Part shown: in pieces, positions 1 to 5,543 of the stretch | How positions within the stretch are numbered: position 1 is the stretch's first letter | Layout: each line of letters begins with the position of its first letter | Assembly: GCA_947425005.1 (NCBI GenBank) | Contig: CANDYP010000043.1 | Coordinates: 1-10,212 of the forward strand | DNA length: 10,212 nucleotides | Source of the DNA: Rickettsiales bacterium | GTDB lineage: Bacteria > Pseudomonadota > Alphaproteobacteria > Rickettsiales > UBA1997 | Direction of reading: 5' to 3' | Position numbers and translations under genes: made by a program | Notes under the pieces: generated by a model | Database searches by the model: none | Told to the model about the DNA's origin: nothing | Seen by the model: only the letters and a program-made list of their open reading frames with translations

Positions 1-647
1 ACGCTCGCGACACTTACTATTTGCTTGGAACAGTAGCCGGCCCACACCCTTACCCGACAATGGTTCGCGACTTTCACTGCGTGATCGGAAAAGAAGCTCG
101 AAAACAAAGTCTAAAAGCCGAAGGAAAGCTTCCCGATGCGATTGTTGCCTGCATCGGCGGCGGCTCCAACTCAATCGGCTTGTTCCACCCATTTTTAAAA
201 GACAAAACCGTCAAAATGTACGGCGTGGAAGCGGCGGGAAAAGGCCTGGATACTGACGCTCACGCCGCGTCAATCACGGGCGGCAGCGTTGCGGTGTTAC
301 ACGGAAATAAAACTTACTTTTTGCAAGATGAGGATGGGCAAATTCAAGATGCGCACTCTATTTCCGCAGGTCTGGACTATCCCGGGATCGGACCGGAGCA
401 CGCTTTTTTGCACTCACAAAAACGTGTCGAATATGTCAGCGCCACGGATGACGAGGCTGTAGCGGCTTTTCAACTTCTGTGCCAAACTGAAGGAATTATT
501 CCGGCCTTAGAGTCGTCTCACGCCATCGCCTACGTTTGTAAACTGGCCAAGAAAATGAAGAAGAATCAAACCATCATCGCCAACCTGTCGGGCCGCGGCG
601 ATAAAGACATCCACACCATTGCACAATATTTGGGAGTTAAACTGTGA
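1..647 (+). CDS. trpB: Tryptophan synthase beta chain, C-terminal part (5' end outside window)
   Basis: TrpB joins indole and L-serine to make tryptophan, using PLP, in the alpha2beta2 tryptophan synthase complex. About 214 C-terminal residues are visible, read in frame from base 3; the family is usually near 400 residues, so roughly the N-terminal half, with the PLP lysine, lies upstream of the window. Visible family signatures are DTYYLLGTVAGPHPYP at the left edge, the PLP-phosphate loop GGGSNSIG near bases 165-188, the segment with ALESSHA, and SGRGDKD close to the C-terminus. The in-frame ATG at 21 is internal, because the conserved reading continues upstream of it. The TGA stop overlaps the trpA GTG start (GTGA), implying translational coupling. 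The identification is secure from motifs and from the neighbouring trpA. Confidence 0.97.
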   Translation, partial: ARDTYYLLGTVAGPHPYPTMVRDFHCVIGKEARKQSLKAEGKLPDAIVACIGGGSNSIGLFHPFLKDKTVKMYGVEAAGKGLDTDAHAASITGGSVAVLHGNKTYFLQDEDGQIQDAHSISAGLDYPGIGPEHAFLHSQKRVEYVSATDDEAVAAFQLLCQTEGIIPALESSHAIAYVCKLAKKMKKNQTIIANLSGRGDKDIHTIAQYLGVKL

Positions 648-1459
648 AACGCATCGAACAAAAATTTTTAGAATTAAAAGCCCAGAAAAAATGCGCCTTC
701 GTGGCCTACATTTGTGCCGGCGATCCCGATTACAAAACCTCGCTGGAAGTGCTTAAATCCTTGCCCGCAAGCGGTGCCGACATCATTGAATTAGGTGTAC
801 CTTTTCTTGATCCATCAGGAGACGGGCCAATTATTGAAACCGCTGGAAAGCGCGCCGTTGCTAACGGCATGAGCCTTAAAAAAACTCTACAAATGGCGTC
901 AGATTTCAGAAAAACTGACAAAAAAACGCCGCTAATTTTGATGAGTTATTACAATCCGATCTTCAAATATGGTTTGGATAAAATCTTTGCCGATGCAGAT
1001 AAATCAGGCATTGATGGCATGTTGATTGTTGATTTGCCTTTGGAAGAAGAGCAAGAAATTCTGTCACAAATATCAAAATCAAATCTTGATTTAATTCAGC
1101 TAATCGCACCAACCACCGACAAAACCCGCGCTAAAAAAATCGCTAAAAATGCCGGCGGATTTTTGTATTTGATTTCGATGCTCGGAATTACGGGCACAAA
1201 ATCAGCCGACGTTTCAGAAAACAGAAAAAACTTGCAAAACTTACGTCAAGTTTCTGACTTGCCAATCGTGATCGGATTTGGAATTAAAACGCCAAGTCAA
1301 GCTGGAGAATTTTCTAAAATCGGCGCAGATGGCGTGGTTATTGGTTCGACGATTGTTGGTGAGATTGACAAGAATGTTTTGGGAAAAAGGTCTGTCGTAC
1401 AAACCGTTGCAGCAGTAAGTAAAACCGTGAAAGAGTTCTCGGATAAGATTAGGAAATAA
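644..1459 (+). CDS. trpA: Tryptophan synthase alpha chain
   Basis: TrpA cleaves indole-3-glycerol phosphate to indole and glyceraldehyde-3-phosphate and channels indole to TrpB. The 271-residue length is normal for this TIM barrel. The two catalytic acids fall at the usual positions: Glu49 in IIELGVPF and Asp60 in DPSGDGP. The phosphate-binding region GFGIKTPSQA and the later GADGVVIGS are present, as is the LGITGT loop. The loop carrying Asp60 reads PFLDPSGDGP where most family members have PFSDPxADGP, a mild deviation that spares the catalytic residue. The start is GTG at 644, overlapping the trpB stop. GGGAG about 8 nt upstream is a suitable ribosome binding site, and the next residues KRIEQKF match the usual N-terminus. 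It is cotranscribed with trpB and probably with argJ, 20 nt downstream. Confidence 0.97.
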   Translation: MKRIEQKFLELKAQKKCAFVAYICAGDPDYKTSLEVLKSLPASGADIIELGVPFLDPSGDGPIIETAGKRAVANGMSLKKTLQMASDFRKTDKKTPLILMSYYNPIFKYGLDKIFADADKSGIDGMLIVDLPLEEEQEILSQISKSNLDLIQLIAPTTDKTRAKKIAKNAGGFLYLISMLGITGTKSADVSENRKNLQNLRQVSDLPIVIGFGIKTPSQAGEFSKIGADGVVIGSTIVGEIDKNVLGKRSVVQTVAAVSKTVKEFSDKIRK

Positions 1460-1479
1460 CAAAAAATATTTACCGTAAC

Positions 1480-2667
1480 ATGATCAAAGGCATCAAAATC
1501 GCGACTACGAATTGCGGAATAAAATACAAAAACAGGGACGATCTTTTGCTAGTTGCATTTGACCATCCCGCCAATGTTGCCGGGGTTTTCACCAACTCTT
1601 CAATGCCGGCCGCTCCCGTTACTTGGTGCAAAAAAAATATCGAGCACGGCATTGCCAAAGCCTTGGTAGTCAACGCTGGAAATGCCAATGCCTTTACCGG
1701 AAAAATTGGTGAAGATACGGTTTTACAAACCGCTTACTCAGCCGCCGAAGGCTTGAAATGCAAGGCGGAGGAAGTGTTTATTTCTTCAACTGGCGTAATC
1801 GGCGAAACGCTAAATGCCGCATTAATCACTTCGACAATTCCCGAAATGTTAAAACAGCTCGATGGCAGTGAAAGCGCGTGGGACAAGGCTTCAAGAGCCA
1901 TCATGACCACCGACACCAAACCAAAACTAATCAGAAAAACTTGCCTGATTGGCGACAAAGAAGTGTCGCTAATCGGCTTCGCCAAAGGCTCGGGAATGAT
2001 CGCCCCCAACATGGCAACCATGCTGGGCTACATTTTTACCGACGCCGATATTGCCTCAGATACCTTACAAATTTTACTCAAAGAAGTGACGGAAGAAAGC
2101 TTCAACTCAATCACCGTCGATTCAGACCAGTCAACGAATGACACCGTTTTACTCTTCGCTACCAAAGCCGCCGGAAATCACCCCGTAACCAATTCAGCCG
2201 ACACAGAAATTTTAGCTTTCAAACAAGCTTTGCGCGACTTGGCTCTAGGCTTAGCCAAGATGATCGTAATTGACGGCGAAGGCGCAAAAAAATTAATCGA
2301 GATCGAAGTGGAGGGCGCCGCAAGCAAAGCGCAGGCCAAGGAAGTTGCATTTGCCATCGCCAATTCGCCTTTGGTTAAAACTGCCATCGCGGGCTGTGAT
2401 CCCAACTGGGGACGGATTGTAATGGCAGTTGGCAAATCCTGCAAAGAAACTTCGCCGGAAAAAATCATCGTTAAAATCGGCGATCACCCCTTGGCCAAAG
2501 ATGGCGCCAAACATCCCGATTACGTCGAAAAATTAGTGCACGAATATTTAAAAAATTCTGAAGTAAAAATTTCGGTGAATCTTGGCCTCGGCGCTTGTAG
2601 CGCGATCGTCTGGACCTGCGATTTGAACGAAGAATACATCAAAATTAACAAAGATTACAGAAGCTAA
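1480..2667 (+). CDS. argJ: Bifunctional glutamate N-acetyltransferase / ornithine acetyltransferase
   Basis: ArgJ transfers the acetyl group from N-acetylornithine to glutamate, closing the acetyl cycle of arginine synthesis; some members also use acetyl-CoA. The 395 residues cover the full family length. The autocleavage site is visible in KGSGMIAPNMATML, with the nucleophile Thr180 following Ala179, so the precursor should split into two chains. The oxyanion-hole motif STGVIGE lies near residues 103-109. SFNSITVDSDQSTND, CDPNWGR and the C-terminal NKDYRS are typical of the family. Nothing visible tells the mono- from the bifunctional form, so that part of the name is family-level. ATG at 1480 has no clear Shine-Dalgarno sequence and probably relies on readthrough from trpA. 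argJ directly after trpBA is an unusual order in my experience. The TAA stop abuts a palindromic element. Confidence 0.95.
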   Translation: MIKGIKIATTNCGIKYKNRDDLLLVAFDHPANVAGVFTNSSMPAAPVTWCKKNIEHGIAKALVVNAGNANAFTGKIGEDTVLQTAYSAAEGLKCKAEEVFISSTGVIGETLNAALITSTIPEMLKQLDGSESAWDKASRAIMTTDTKPKLIRKTCLIGDKEVSLIGFAKGSGMIAPNMATMLGYIFTDADIASDTLQILLKEVTEESFNSITVDSDQSTNDTVLLFATKAAGNHPVTNSADTEILAFKQALRDLALGLAKMIVIDGEGAKKLIEIEVEGAASKAQAKEVAFAIANSPLVKTAIAGCDPNWGRIVMAVGKSCKETSPEKIIVKIGDHPLAKDGAKHPDYVEKLVHEYLKNSEVKISVNLGLGACSAIVWTCDLNEEYIKINKDYRS

Positions 2668-2827
2668 GAACCTGTTTAGAATCTTTTTTAACCCCAGATT
2701 TTGACATGTTTTTAGCGCTTTTTTGACAAAATTACGACGAGTATCTGGATATACTTGGAGAAATTTTGTCAAAAAATAAGCAAAAACAGGGCGAAATATG
2801 GGGTTAAAAAAGATTCTAAATAGGTTC
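2668..2827 (-). mobile_element. MITE-like palindrome, copy 1 (160 bp)
   Basis: This is a non-coding element with 29-bp terminal inverted repeats, 2668-2696 against 2799-2827, differing at one position and starting GAACCTGTTTAGAATC. It is flanked by TAA on both sides (2665-2667 and 2828-2830), which looks like a 3-bp target duplication. A nested inner stem of 15 perfect pairs joins 2719-2733 to 2762-2776. Relative to copies 2 and 3 it is in the opposite orientation and is more diverged, so it may be older. It carries no open frame for a transposase, so it could move only with help in trans. In RNA it would form one long hairpin between argJ and the next gene. The family is inferred from the three copies in this window. 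Confidence 0.85.
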
Positions 2828-2830
2828 TAA

Positions 2831-3178
2831 ATGTTACAAAAAGATTTTGAAATCAGATTTGACCAGGCGCGAGTAAGGCTGAACAATTCTTTAAAGGAAT
2901 TGGAAAAGGTGATTACCAAAAAATTATTAACTTCAAATGATGCTGAATTACGCAGCACTGGCGCGGGCGAACAAGCCGGAATTATTCAAAATTTAAGTGA
3001 CGAACTGAATAAATTACAAAACACCCTCGCCGAAATTGGCGATGAAAATGAAGTTTTAGCAGCAGAAAACAAATCGCTCTTGAGCAATTTAAATAAATTT
3101 AGCTCACAAGGTTCAACTTTAGTAGAGGCGATCGAGTCAGATCTGGTAAGGATCGAAGAAATAATAAAAAATAATTAG
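2831..3178 (+). CDS. Coiled-coil protein, DUF4164-like, upstream of zapA
   Basis: This is a 115-residue, charged, mostly helical protein with heptad-like spacing of Leu/Ile/Val in its first third and again from about residue 50 to 90 (for example LSDELNKLQNTLAEI), consistent with a coiled coil. It has no signal peptide or membrane segment, so it should be cytoplasmic. Small coiled-coil proteins annotated DUF4164 commonly sit just before zapA in alphaproteobacteria; the assignment rests on that position, size and composition rather than a recognised motif. A role with ZapA at the division ring is only an inference. The ATG directly follows the TAA flank of the upstream palindromic element, so there is no Shine-Dalgarno sequence at normal distance. 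The gene may once have been coupled to argJ. zapA starts 12 nt downstream. Confidence 0.75.
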   Translation: MLQKDFEIRFDQARVRLNNSLKELEKVITKKLLTSNDAELRSTGAGEQAGIIQNLSDELNKLQNTLAEIGDENEVLAAENKSLLSNLNKFSSQGSTLVEAIESDLVRIEEIIKNN

Positions 3179-3190
3179 GGGAAGCAACTA

Positions 3191-3553
3191 ATGGCTGAAG
3201 TTGAAGTCGCGATCGGCAAATCAAAATACAAAATTGGCTGCCCGGATTCGGAAAAAGAAAAATTGATTGAGACTGCGAGCAGGCTAAATGAAAGGGTCAA
3301 TCGCCTCTCCTTCTCTTTTAGAAATACTGATGAGAAGACTCTTTTGGTTCTTTCTGCGTTAACGATTGAAGAGGAATTGCACAATGCAGGCGGCATCAAA
3401 TCTCCCGGAAAAAATCCAGAAAAAAATCCAGAAAAAAATAATGACGAATCAAGCCAGATCAGCGACCAAGACATCTTTGATGCGGTAAGCGAAAACATGG
3501 AAAACATGTCTGGTTACCTCGAAAAACTCACAAAAAAAATCCGCAATTATTAA
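3191..3553 (+). CDS. zapA: Cell division protein ZapA
   Basis: ZapA binds FtsZ and bundles its filaments at the division site. The 120-residue protein begins with the family's beta-strand domain (VEVAIGKSKYKIGCPDSEKEKL) followed by ETASRLNERVNRL, then a hydrophobic helix LLVLSALTIEEEL and a C-terminal helical tail suited to the dimer or tetramer coiled coil. Between helices, residues about 71-83 form a low-complexity linker, GKNPEKNPEKNND, encoded by repeats of a 12-nt unit near 3404-3440; this linker is probably variable between strains. A ribosome binding site AGGGGAA lies about 10 nt before the ATG. The TAA stop overlaps the next ATG by one base. In many proteobacteria the 6S RNA gene sits between zapA and ygfA, and here there is no room for it. 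Confidence 0.88.
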   Translation: MAEVEVAIGKSKYKIGCPDSEKEKLIETASRLNERVNRLSFSFRNTDEKTLLVLSALTIEEELHNAGGIKSPGKNPEKNPEKNNDESSQISDQDIFDAVSENMENMSGYLEKLTKKIRNY

Positions 3554-4158
3554 TGGATGACGCCAAATCAAAGCTTCGCAAAATTTTTAAAGAACGTCGA
3601 GCGGCGCTGACGGAGCAAGAGGTTGCGGAAAGATCGCTGCAGATAAATCAAAATTTTATTACCAATCTTTTACCGGAAATTTATCCGGGCAATTCATCAA
3701 AAAACTCAAATAAAATCTTTTCGCTTTACCTGCCTTCTTACAACGAAGTATCGACAGATCTGATCGCAGAGTATTTCCGTAAAAACCAAATTAGATTTTC
3801 TTACCCTCAAATTATTCAAAAAGATCAGCCTCTTGATTTTGTGTTAGCCCAGGAAAATCAAGCCTTGGCGCCCAATAAATTTTTTCCCAAAATTCTTGAA
3901 CCCATTGTCGGTAAAAAAGTTTTTCCTGATTTTATAATTTTACCTCTACTGGCCTTCGATGCAGATTTATCAAGGCTTGGGATGGGAGGAGGATTTTTTG
4001 ATCGCACGCTAGAATTTCTAAAAAAGCAAAATTCTGAAATTATTACCATCGCTCTGGCATATGAATTTCAAAGGGCTGGCGAGATCATGCCAATTGAAAA
4101 TACCGATCAGAGGCTTGATTTTGTTGTAACGGAAAAAATAATATTTTCCGCGAGCTAA
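3553..4158 (+). CDS. ygfA: 5-formyltetrahydrofolate cyclo-ligase
   Basis: This enzyme (MTHFS) converts 5-formyl-THF to 5,10-methenyl-THF with ATP hydrolysis, returning a storage folate to one-carbon metabolism. The 201-residue length fits the family. The diagnostic C-terminal nucleotide-binding motif RLGMGGGFFDR is at residues 141-151, preceded by DFIILPLLAFD; most homologues read RLGYGGGFYDR. The N-terminal basic helix (KSKLRKIFKERRAAL) and the strand with FSLYLPSYNEVST are also typical. The start codon ATG overlaps the zapA stop (TAATG), which indicates translational coupling. It appears to be the last gene of its transcription unit: hupB, 160 nt downstream, has its own predicted promoter. 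No strong terminator is visible after the stop. Confidence 0.93.
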   Translation: MDDAKSKLRKIFKERRAALTEQEVAERSLQINQNFITNLLPEIYPGNSSKNSNKIFSLYLPSYNEVSTDLIAEYFRKNQIRFSYPQIIQKDQPLDFVLAQENQALAPNKFFPKILEPIVGKKVFPDFIILPLLAFDADLSRLGMGGGFFDRTLEFLKKQNSEIITIALAYEFQRAGEIMPIENTDQRLDFVVTEKIIFSAS

Positions 4159-4202
4159 CTGTGCGTTAATCTGACACAATTAATTTTTTTACAAATTAGT
4201 AG

Positions 4203-4228
4203 TTGCTTTCAAATTTTCGCATTATACT
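4203..4228 (+). promoter_or_regulatory. Predicted hupB promoter
   Basis: A good -10 box, TATACT at 4223-4228, lies about 90 nt before the hupB ATG. The best upstream hexamer is TTGCTT at 4203-4208, but the 14-bp spacer is short; the normally spaced candidate TAGTTG is weak. Transcription from here would begin near 4235 and produce an 85-nt leader starting with GC-rich sequence. The call rests on the -10 match and on the position only. Confidence 0.5.
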
Positions 4229-4240
4229 TTCCGGCTCCGA

Positions 4241-4280
4241 CATCGCCCCCGAGGCAGCCTACAAGCGGCCTCAGGGCATG
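4241..4280 (+). promoter_or_regulatory. GC-rich hairpin in the hupB leader
   Basis: In otherwise AT-rich surroundings, bases 4241-4280 can fold as CAT-GCCC-GAGGC against GCCTC-GGGC-ATG, with a bulged C at 4244 and a small CC/A internal loop. The 12-nt apical loop is 4256-4267. The hairpin would lie at the start of the hupB transcript. It has no following T-run, so it is not a classical terminator; mRNA stability or translational control is possible. I do not recognise it as a named RNA family. Confidence 0.5.
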
Positions 4281-4318
4281 TTTCATTTCTAGTTATCAAT
4301 CTAAAAAGAGATCTAACA

Positions 4319-4591
4319 ATGCACAAAACAGACTTAATTAAAGAAATTGCTAACCAAACTGGCCTATCTCAAAAAGATGCTGGAGCTGCTTTGGAAGCTT
4401 TCTTGAAAGCTACCTCAAAAGCCTTGAAAAAAGGTGATGTAGTTACCTTGATCGGTTTCGGTACTTTTAAAGTAGTAAAAACTGCTGCTAGAAAAGGTCG
4501 TAACCCACAAACTGGAAAAGAAATCCAAATCAAAGCTTCTAAAAGAGTTAAATTCTCTGCTGGCAAAGCTTTGAAAGATTCTGTTAAATAG
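4319..4591 (+). CDS. hupB: DNA-binding protein HU (beta-type)
   Basis: HU is a small dimeric histone-like protein that bends and compacts DNA in the nucleoid. The 90 residues are exactly family size. The helical N-terminus (TDLIKEIANQTGLSQKDA) is followed by GDVVTLIGFGTF and the DNA-binding arm with GRNPQTGKEI, including the intercalating Pro63, then KRVKFSAGKALKD. Its codon use is visibly skewed towards T-ending codons such as GCT and TCT compared with neighbours, as expected for a highly expressed gene. Predicted upstream signals are the promoter at 4203-4228 and AGAG about 8 nt before the ATG; a strong terminator follows. IHF is the related alternative, but the arm sequence and size favour HU. 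hupB followed by tRNA-Val and tRNA-Asp is an alphaproteobacterial arrangement. Confidence 0.95.
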   Translation: MHKTDLIKEIANQTGLSQKDAGAALEAFLKATSKALKKGDVVTLIGFGTFKVVKTAARKGRNPQTGKEIQIKASKRVKFSAGKALKDSVK

Positions 4592-4602
4592 TTTCTTTCT
4601 GA

Positions 4603-4636
4603 CCCTTACACAAAGCGATTTGTGTAAGGGTTTTTT
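4603..4636 (+). terminator. Rho-independent terminator after hupB
   Basis: A perfect 12-bp stem, CCCTTACACAAA at 4603-4614 with TTTGTGTAAGGG at 4619-4630, is closed by a GCGA (GNRA-type) tetraloop and followed by six T. It begins 12 bases after the hupB stop and would end that transcript efficiently. Confidence 0.95.
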
Positions 4637-4639
4637 ATT

Positions 4640-4801
4640 TTCGTTTTTTTGAGAAATTTTTAAAGAAAGCTGTTTCGATTTAAAAATTCCTCAAGAGAAT
4701 GACCTCAACAATTTCCCAAAAAATTTAAACATTTTCCAAAAAGCGCACAGTTTTTTAAATTTTGCGCCGCTGAGATTTGTGTGATTTTTTTGGCGATGAG
4801 A
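4640..4801. other. AT-rich intergenic DNA with two inverted repeats
   Basis: No gene is seen here. Two perfect 10-bp inverted repeats are present: 4655-4664 with 4679-4688 (AATTTTTAAA) and 4720-4729 with 4754-4763 (AAAATTTAAA), the second enclosing two GCGC tetramers nearby. They are simple AT sequences, so chance cannot be excluded. A promoter for the tRNA genes should lie in this region or just downstream, but no convincing -35/-10 pair is seen. Confidence 0.55.
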
Positions 4802-4814
4802 GTGATTAGCTCAG
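4802..4814 (+). repeat. 13-nt duplicate of the tRNA-Val 5' region
   Basis: GTGATTAGCTCAG here is identical to 4960-4972, positions 3-15 of tRNA-Val(TAC). After it the tRNA similarity stops and a palindrome begins at once. It may be a truncated tRNA remnant, or one of two direct repeats bounding an insertion of about 145 bp (4815-4959). The exact match is unlikely by chance, but it is short. Confidence 0.6.
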
Positions 4815-4936
4815 GTTTTTGCGTTAAAAAATCGATTAATAATCGATTTTAGCAAAAACGGGCGAAGGAGCAAAGCGACGCTCCGCCCAGTATCTTAATC
4901 GTCTTCGAACTTCGAAGAAGTGAGAAAAGCGATTAA
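4815..4936. repeat. Cluster of nested palindromes upstream of tRNA-Val
   Basis: Three inverted repeats follow one another. First, GTTTTTGC (4815-4822) pairs with GCAAAAAC (4852-4859) around AATCGATT-AAT-AATCGATT (4830-4848). Second, GGGC at 4860-4863 and the following GGAGC pair with GCTCCGCCC (4880-4888) across a 3-nt bulge. Third, TTAATCG (4895-4901) pairs with CGATTAA (4930-4936) and encloses TCTTCGAA-C-TTCGAAGA (4902-4918). No coding potential is evident. It looks like a small palindromic insertion of the kind that accumulates in intergenic DNA, or a composite of several. Confidence 0.6.
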
Positions 4937-4957
4937 AGATTTTTTAAGTTTTTTTAC

Positions 4958-5033
4958 GGGTGATTAGCTCAGTTGGTAGAGCATCTCCCTTACAAGGAGA
5001 GGGTCGGCAGTTCGAGCCTGTCATCACCCACCA
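4958..5033 (+). tRNA. tRNA-Val (anticodon TAC)
   Basis: A complete cloverleaf is visible: acceptor GGGTGAT (4958-4964) with ATCACCC (5023-5029), D arm GCTC-AGTTGGTAGA-GC, anticodon stem TCTCC/GGAGA with loop CTTACAA and anticodon TAC at 4991-4993, variable GGGTC, and T arm GGCAG-TTCGAGC-CTGTC. The discriminator is A5030 and CCA (5031-5033) is encoded. The TAC anticodon reads GTA, GTG and probably other valine codons. It lies 158 nt upstream of tRNA-Asp, and the spacer is filled by an inverted-repeat element. Confidence 0.98.
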
Positions 5034-5034
5034 T

Positions 5035-5180
5035 CCGCTTACGCCCGAAGGGCTACAGCGCGATTGTTCGCTTACGTCTTTTGGACTAACGCGATTGTCC
5101 TCTTTCGCTATGTTACAGCGCGATCGAGGAGGTTTTACATGTAGCAAAAAGCCGCGCTGTAGCCCTTCGGGCGAAAGCGG
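5035..5180. repeat. Inverted-repeat element between tRNA-Val and tRNA-Asp
   Basis: A perfect 20-bp inverted repeat (5043-5062 with 5153-5172, starting GCCCGAAGGGCTACAGCGCG) is extended by CCGCTT/AAGCGG (5035-5040 with 5175-5180) across a 2-nt mismatch. Each arm also contains its own small hairpin, GCCC-GAA-GGGC. The interior repeats ACAGCGCGAT (5056-5065 and again near 5115). The element begins two bases after the encoded CCA of tRNA-Val and ends 10 bases before tRNA-Asp. The flanks CCCACCAT (5027-5034) and CCCACAT (5183-5189) resemble an imperfect target duplication. No gene is seen inside. In the joint tRNA transcript it would form a long hairpin. Confidence 0.8.
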
Positions 5181-5190
5181 GTCCCACATT

Positions 5191-5267
5191 GGGGGTGTAG
5201 CTCAGTTGGTTAGAGCGCTTGCCTGTCACGCAAGAGGTCGCGAGTTCGAGTCTCGTTACTCCCGCCA
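5191..5267 (+). tRNA. tRNA-Asp (anticodon GTC)
   Basis: The acceptor arm is GGGGGTG (5191-5197) with TACTCCC (5257-5263), containing G-T pairs. The D arm is GCTC-AGTTGGTTAGA-GCG, the anticodon stem CTTGC/GCAAG with loop CTGTCAC and anticodon GTC at 5225-5227, and the T arm CGAG-TTCGAG-CTCG. The discriminator is G5264 and CCA is encoded at 5265-5267. An inverted repeat CCAGAA-C-TTCTGG (5265-5277) directly follows and might assist 3' end formation, though no T-run comes after it. Confidence 0.98.
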
Positions 5268-5309
5268 GAACTTCTGGCACATTACAAAGATGCTCTGCTG
5301 CAGGCCTTA

Positions 5310-5469
5310 GAACCAGTCCTAAATCCTTTTTATCCCCATATTTCGTCCTATTCCGGCTTATTTTTTGGTAAAATTTTTCAAAATATATCCTGATATTTAT
5401 CAAAATTTTACCAAAAAAGCGCTCGAAATATGCCAAGATCTGGGGATAAAAAAGATCTAGGACAGGTTC
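5310..5469 (+). mobile_element. MITE-like palindrome, copy 2 (160 bp)
   Basis: It has the same structure as copy 1. The terminal inverted repeats, 5310-5338 and 5441-5469, start GAACC(A/T)GTCCTA and differ at about three positions. TTA flanks both ends (5307-5309 and 5470-5472). The inner stem TTTTTTGGTAAAATTTT pairs with its complement around 5398-5417. The interior is close to copy 3 and in the same orientation. It lies between tRNA-Asp and the 3' end of nhaA. With T-runs within each arm, it could act as a terminator for transcripts arriving from either side; that is inference. Confidence 0.85.
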
Positions 5470-5488
5470 TTAAATTCTGGCCACTTTT

Positions 5489-5543
5489 AATCAGTTACGT
5501 TCCGAAATAGTTACATTCCGAGATTCCAGAATAGCTACATCCC
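5489..5543 (-). repeat. Degenerate tandem repeats at the 3' end of nhaA
   Basis: Read on the minus strand, GGGATGTAGCTATT (5543-5530), GGAATGTAACTATT (5519-5506) and GGAACGTAACTGATT (5503-5489) are related units of 14-15 nt. They encode the last residues of NhaA, and the third contains its TGA stop. The protein tail may therefore have been extended by local repeat expansion. Confidence 0.6.

Noticed and set aside
1460..1479. Arginine- or tryptophan-responsive leader before argJ
   Set aside because: The trpA-argJ gap is only 20 nt and holds no hairpin or leader peptide.
4159..4318. 6S RNA or a two-piece tmRNA fragment between ygfA and hupB
   Set aside because: The length would fit 6S RNA, but only one GC-rich hairpin is seen and no conserved motif could be matched. 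It is called only as a leader hairpin.
4944..5436. Three overlapping open frames (81, 116 and 107 residues) over the tRNA genes
   Set aside because: They translate the two tRNAs, the inverted repeat and MITE copy 2. Residues such as VGRASPLQGEG and RLELATS are typical tRNA-derived artefacts.
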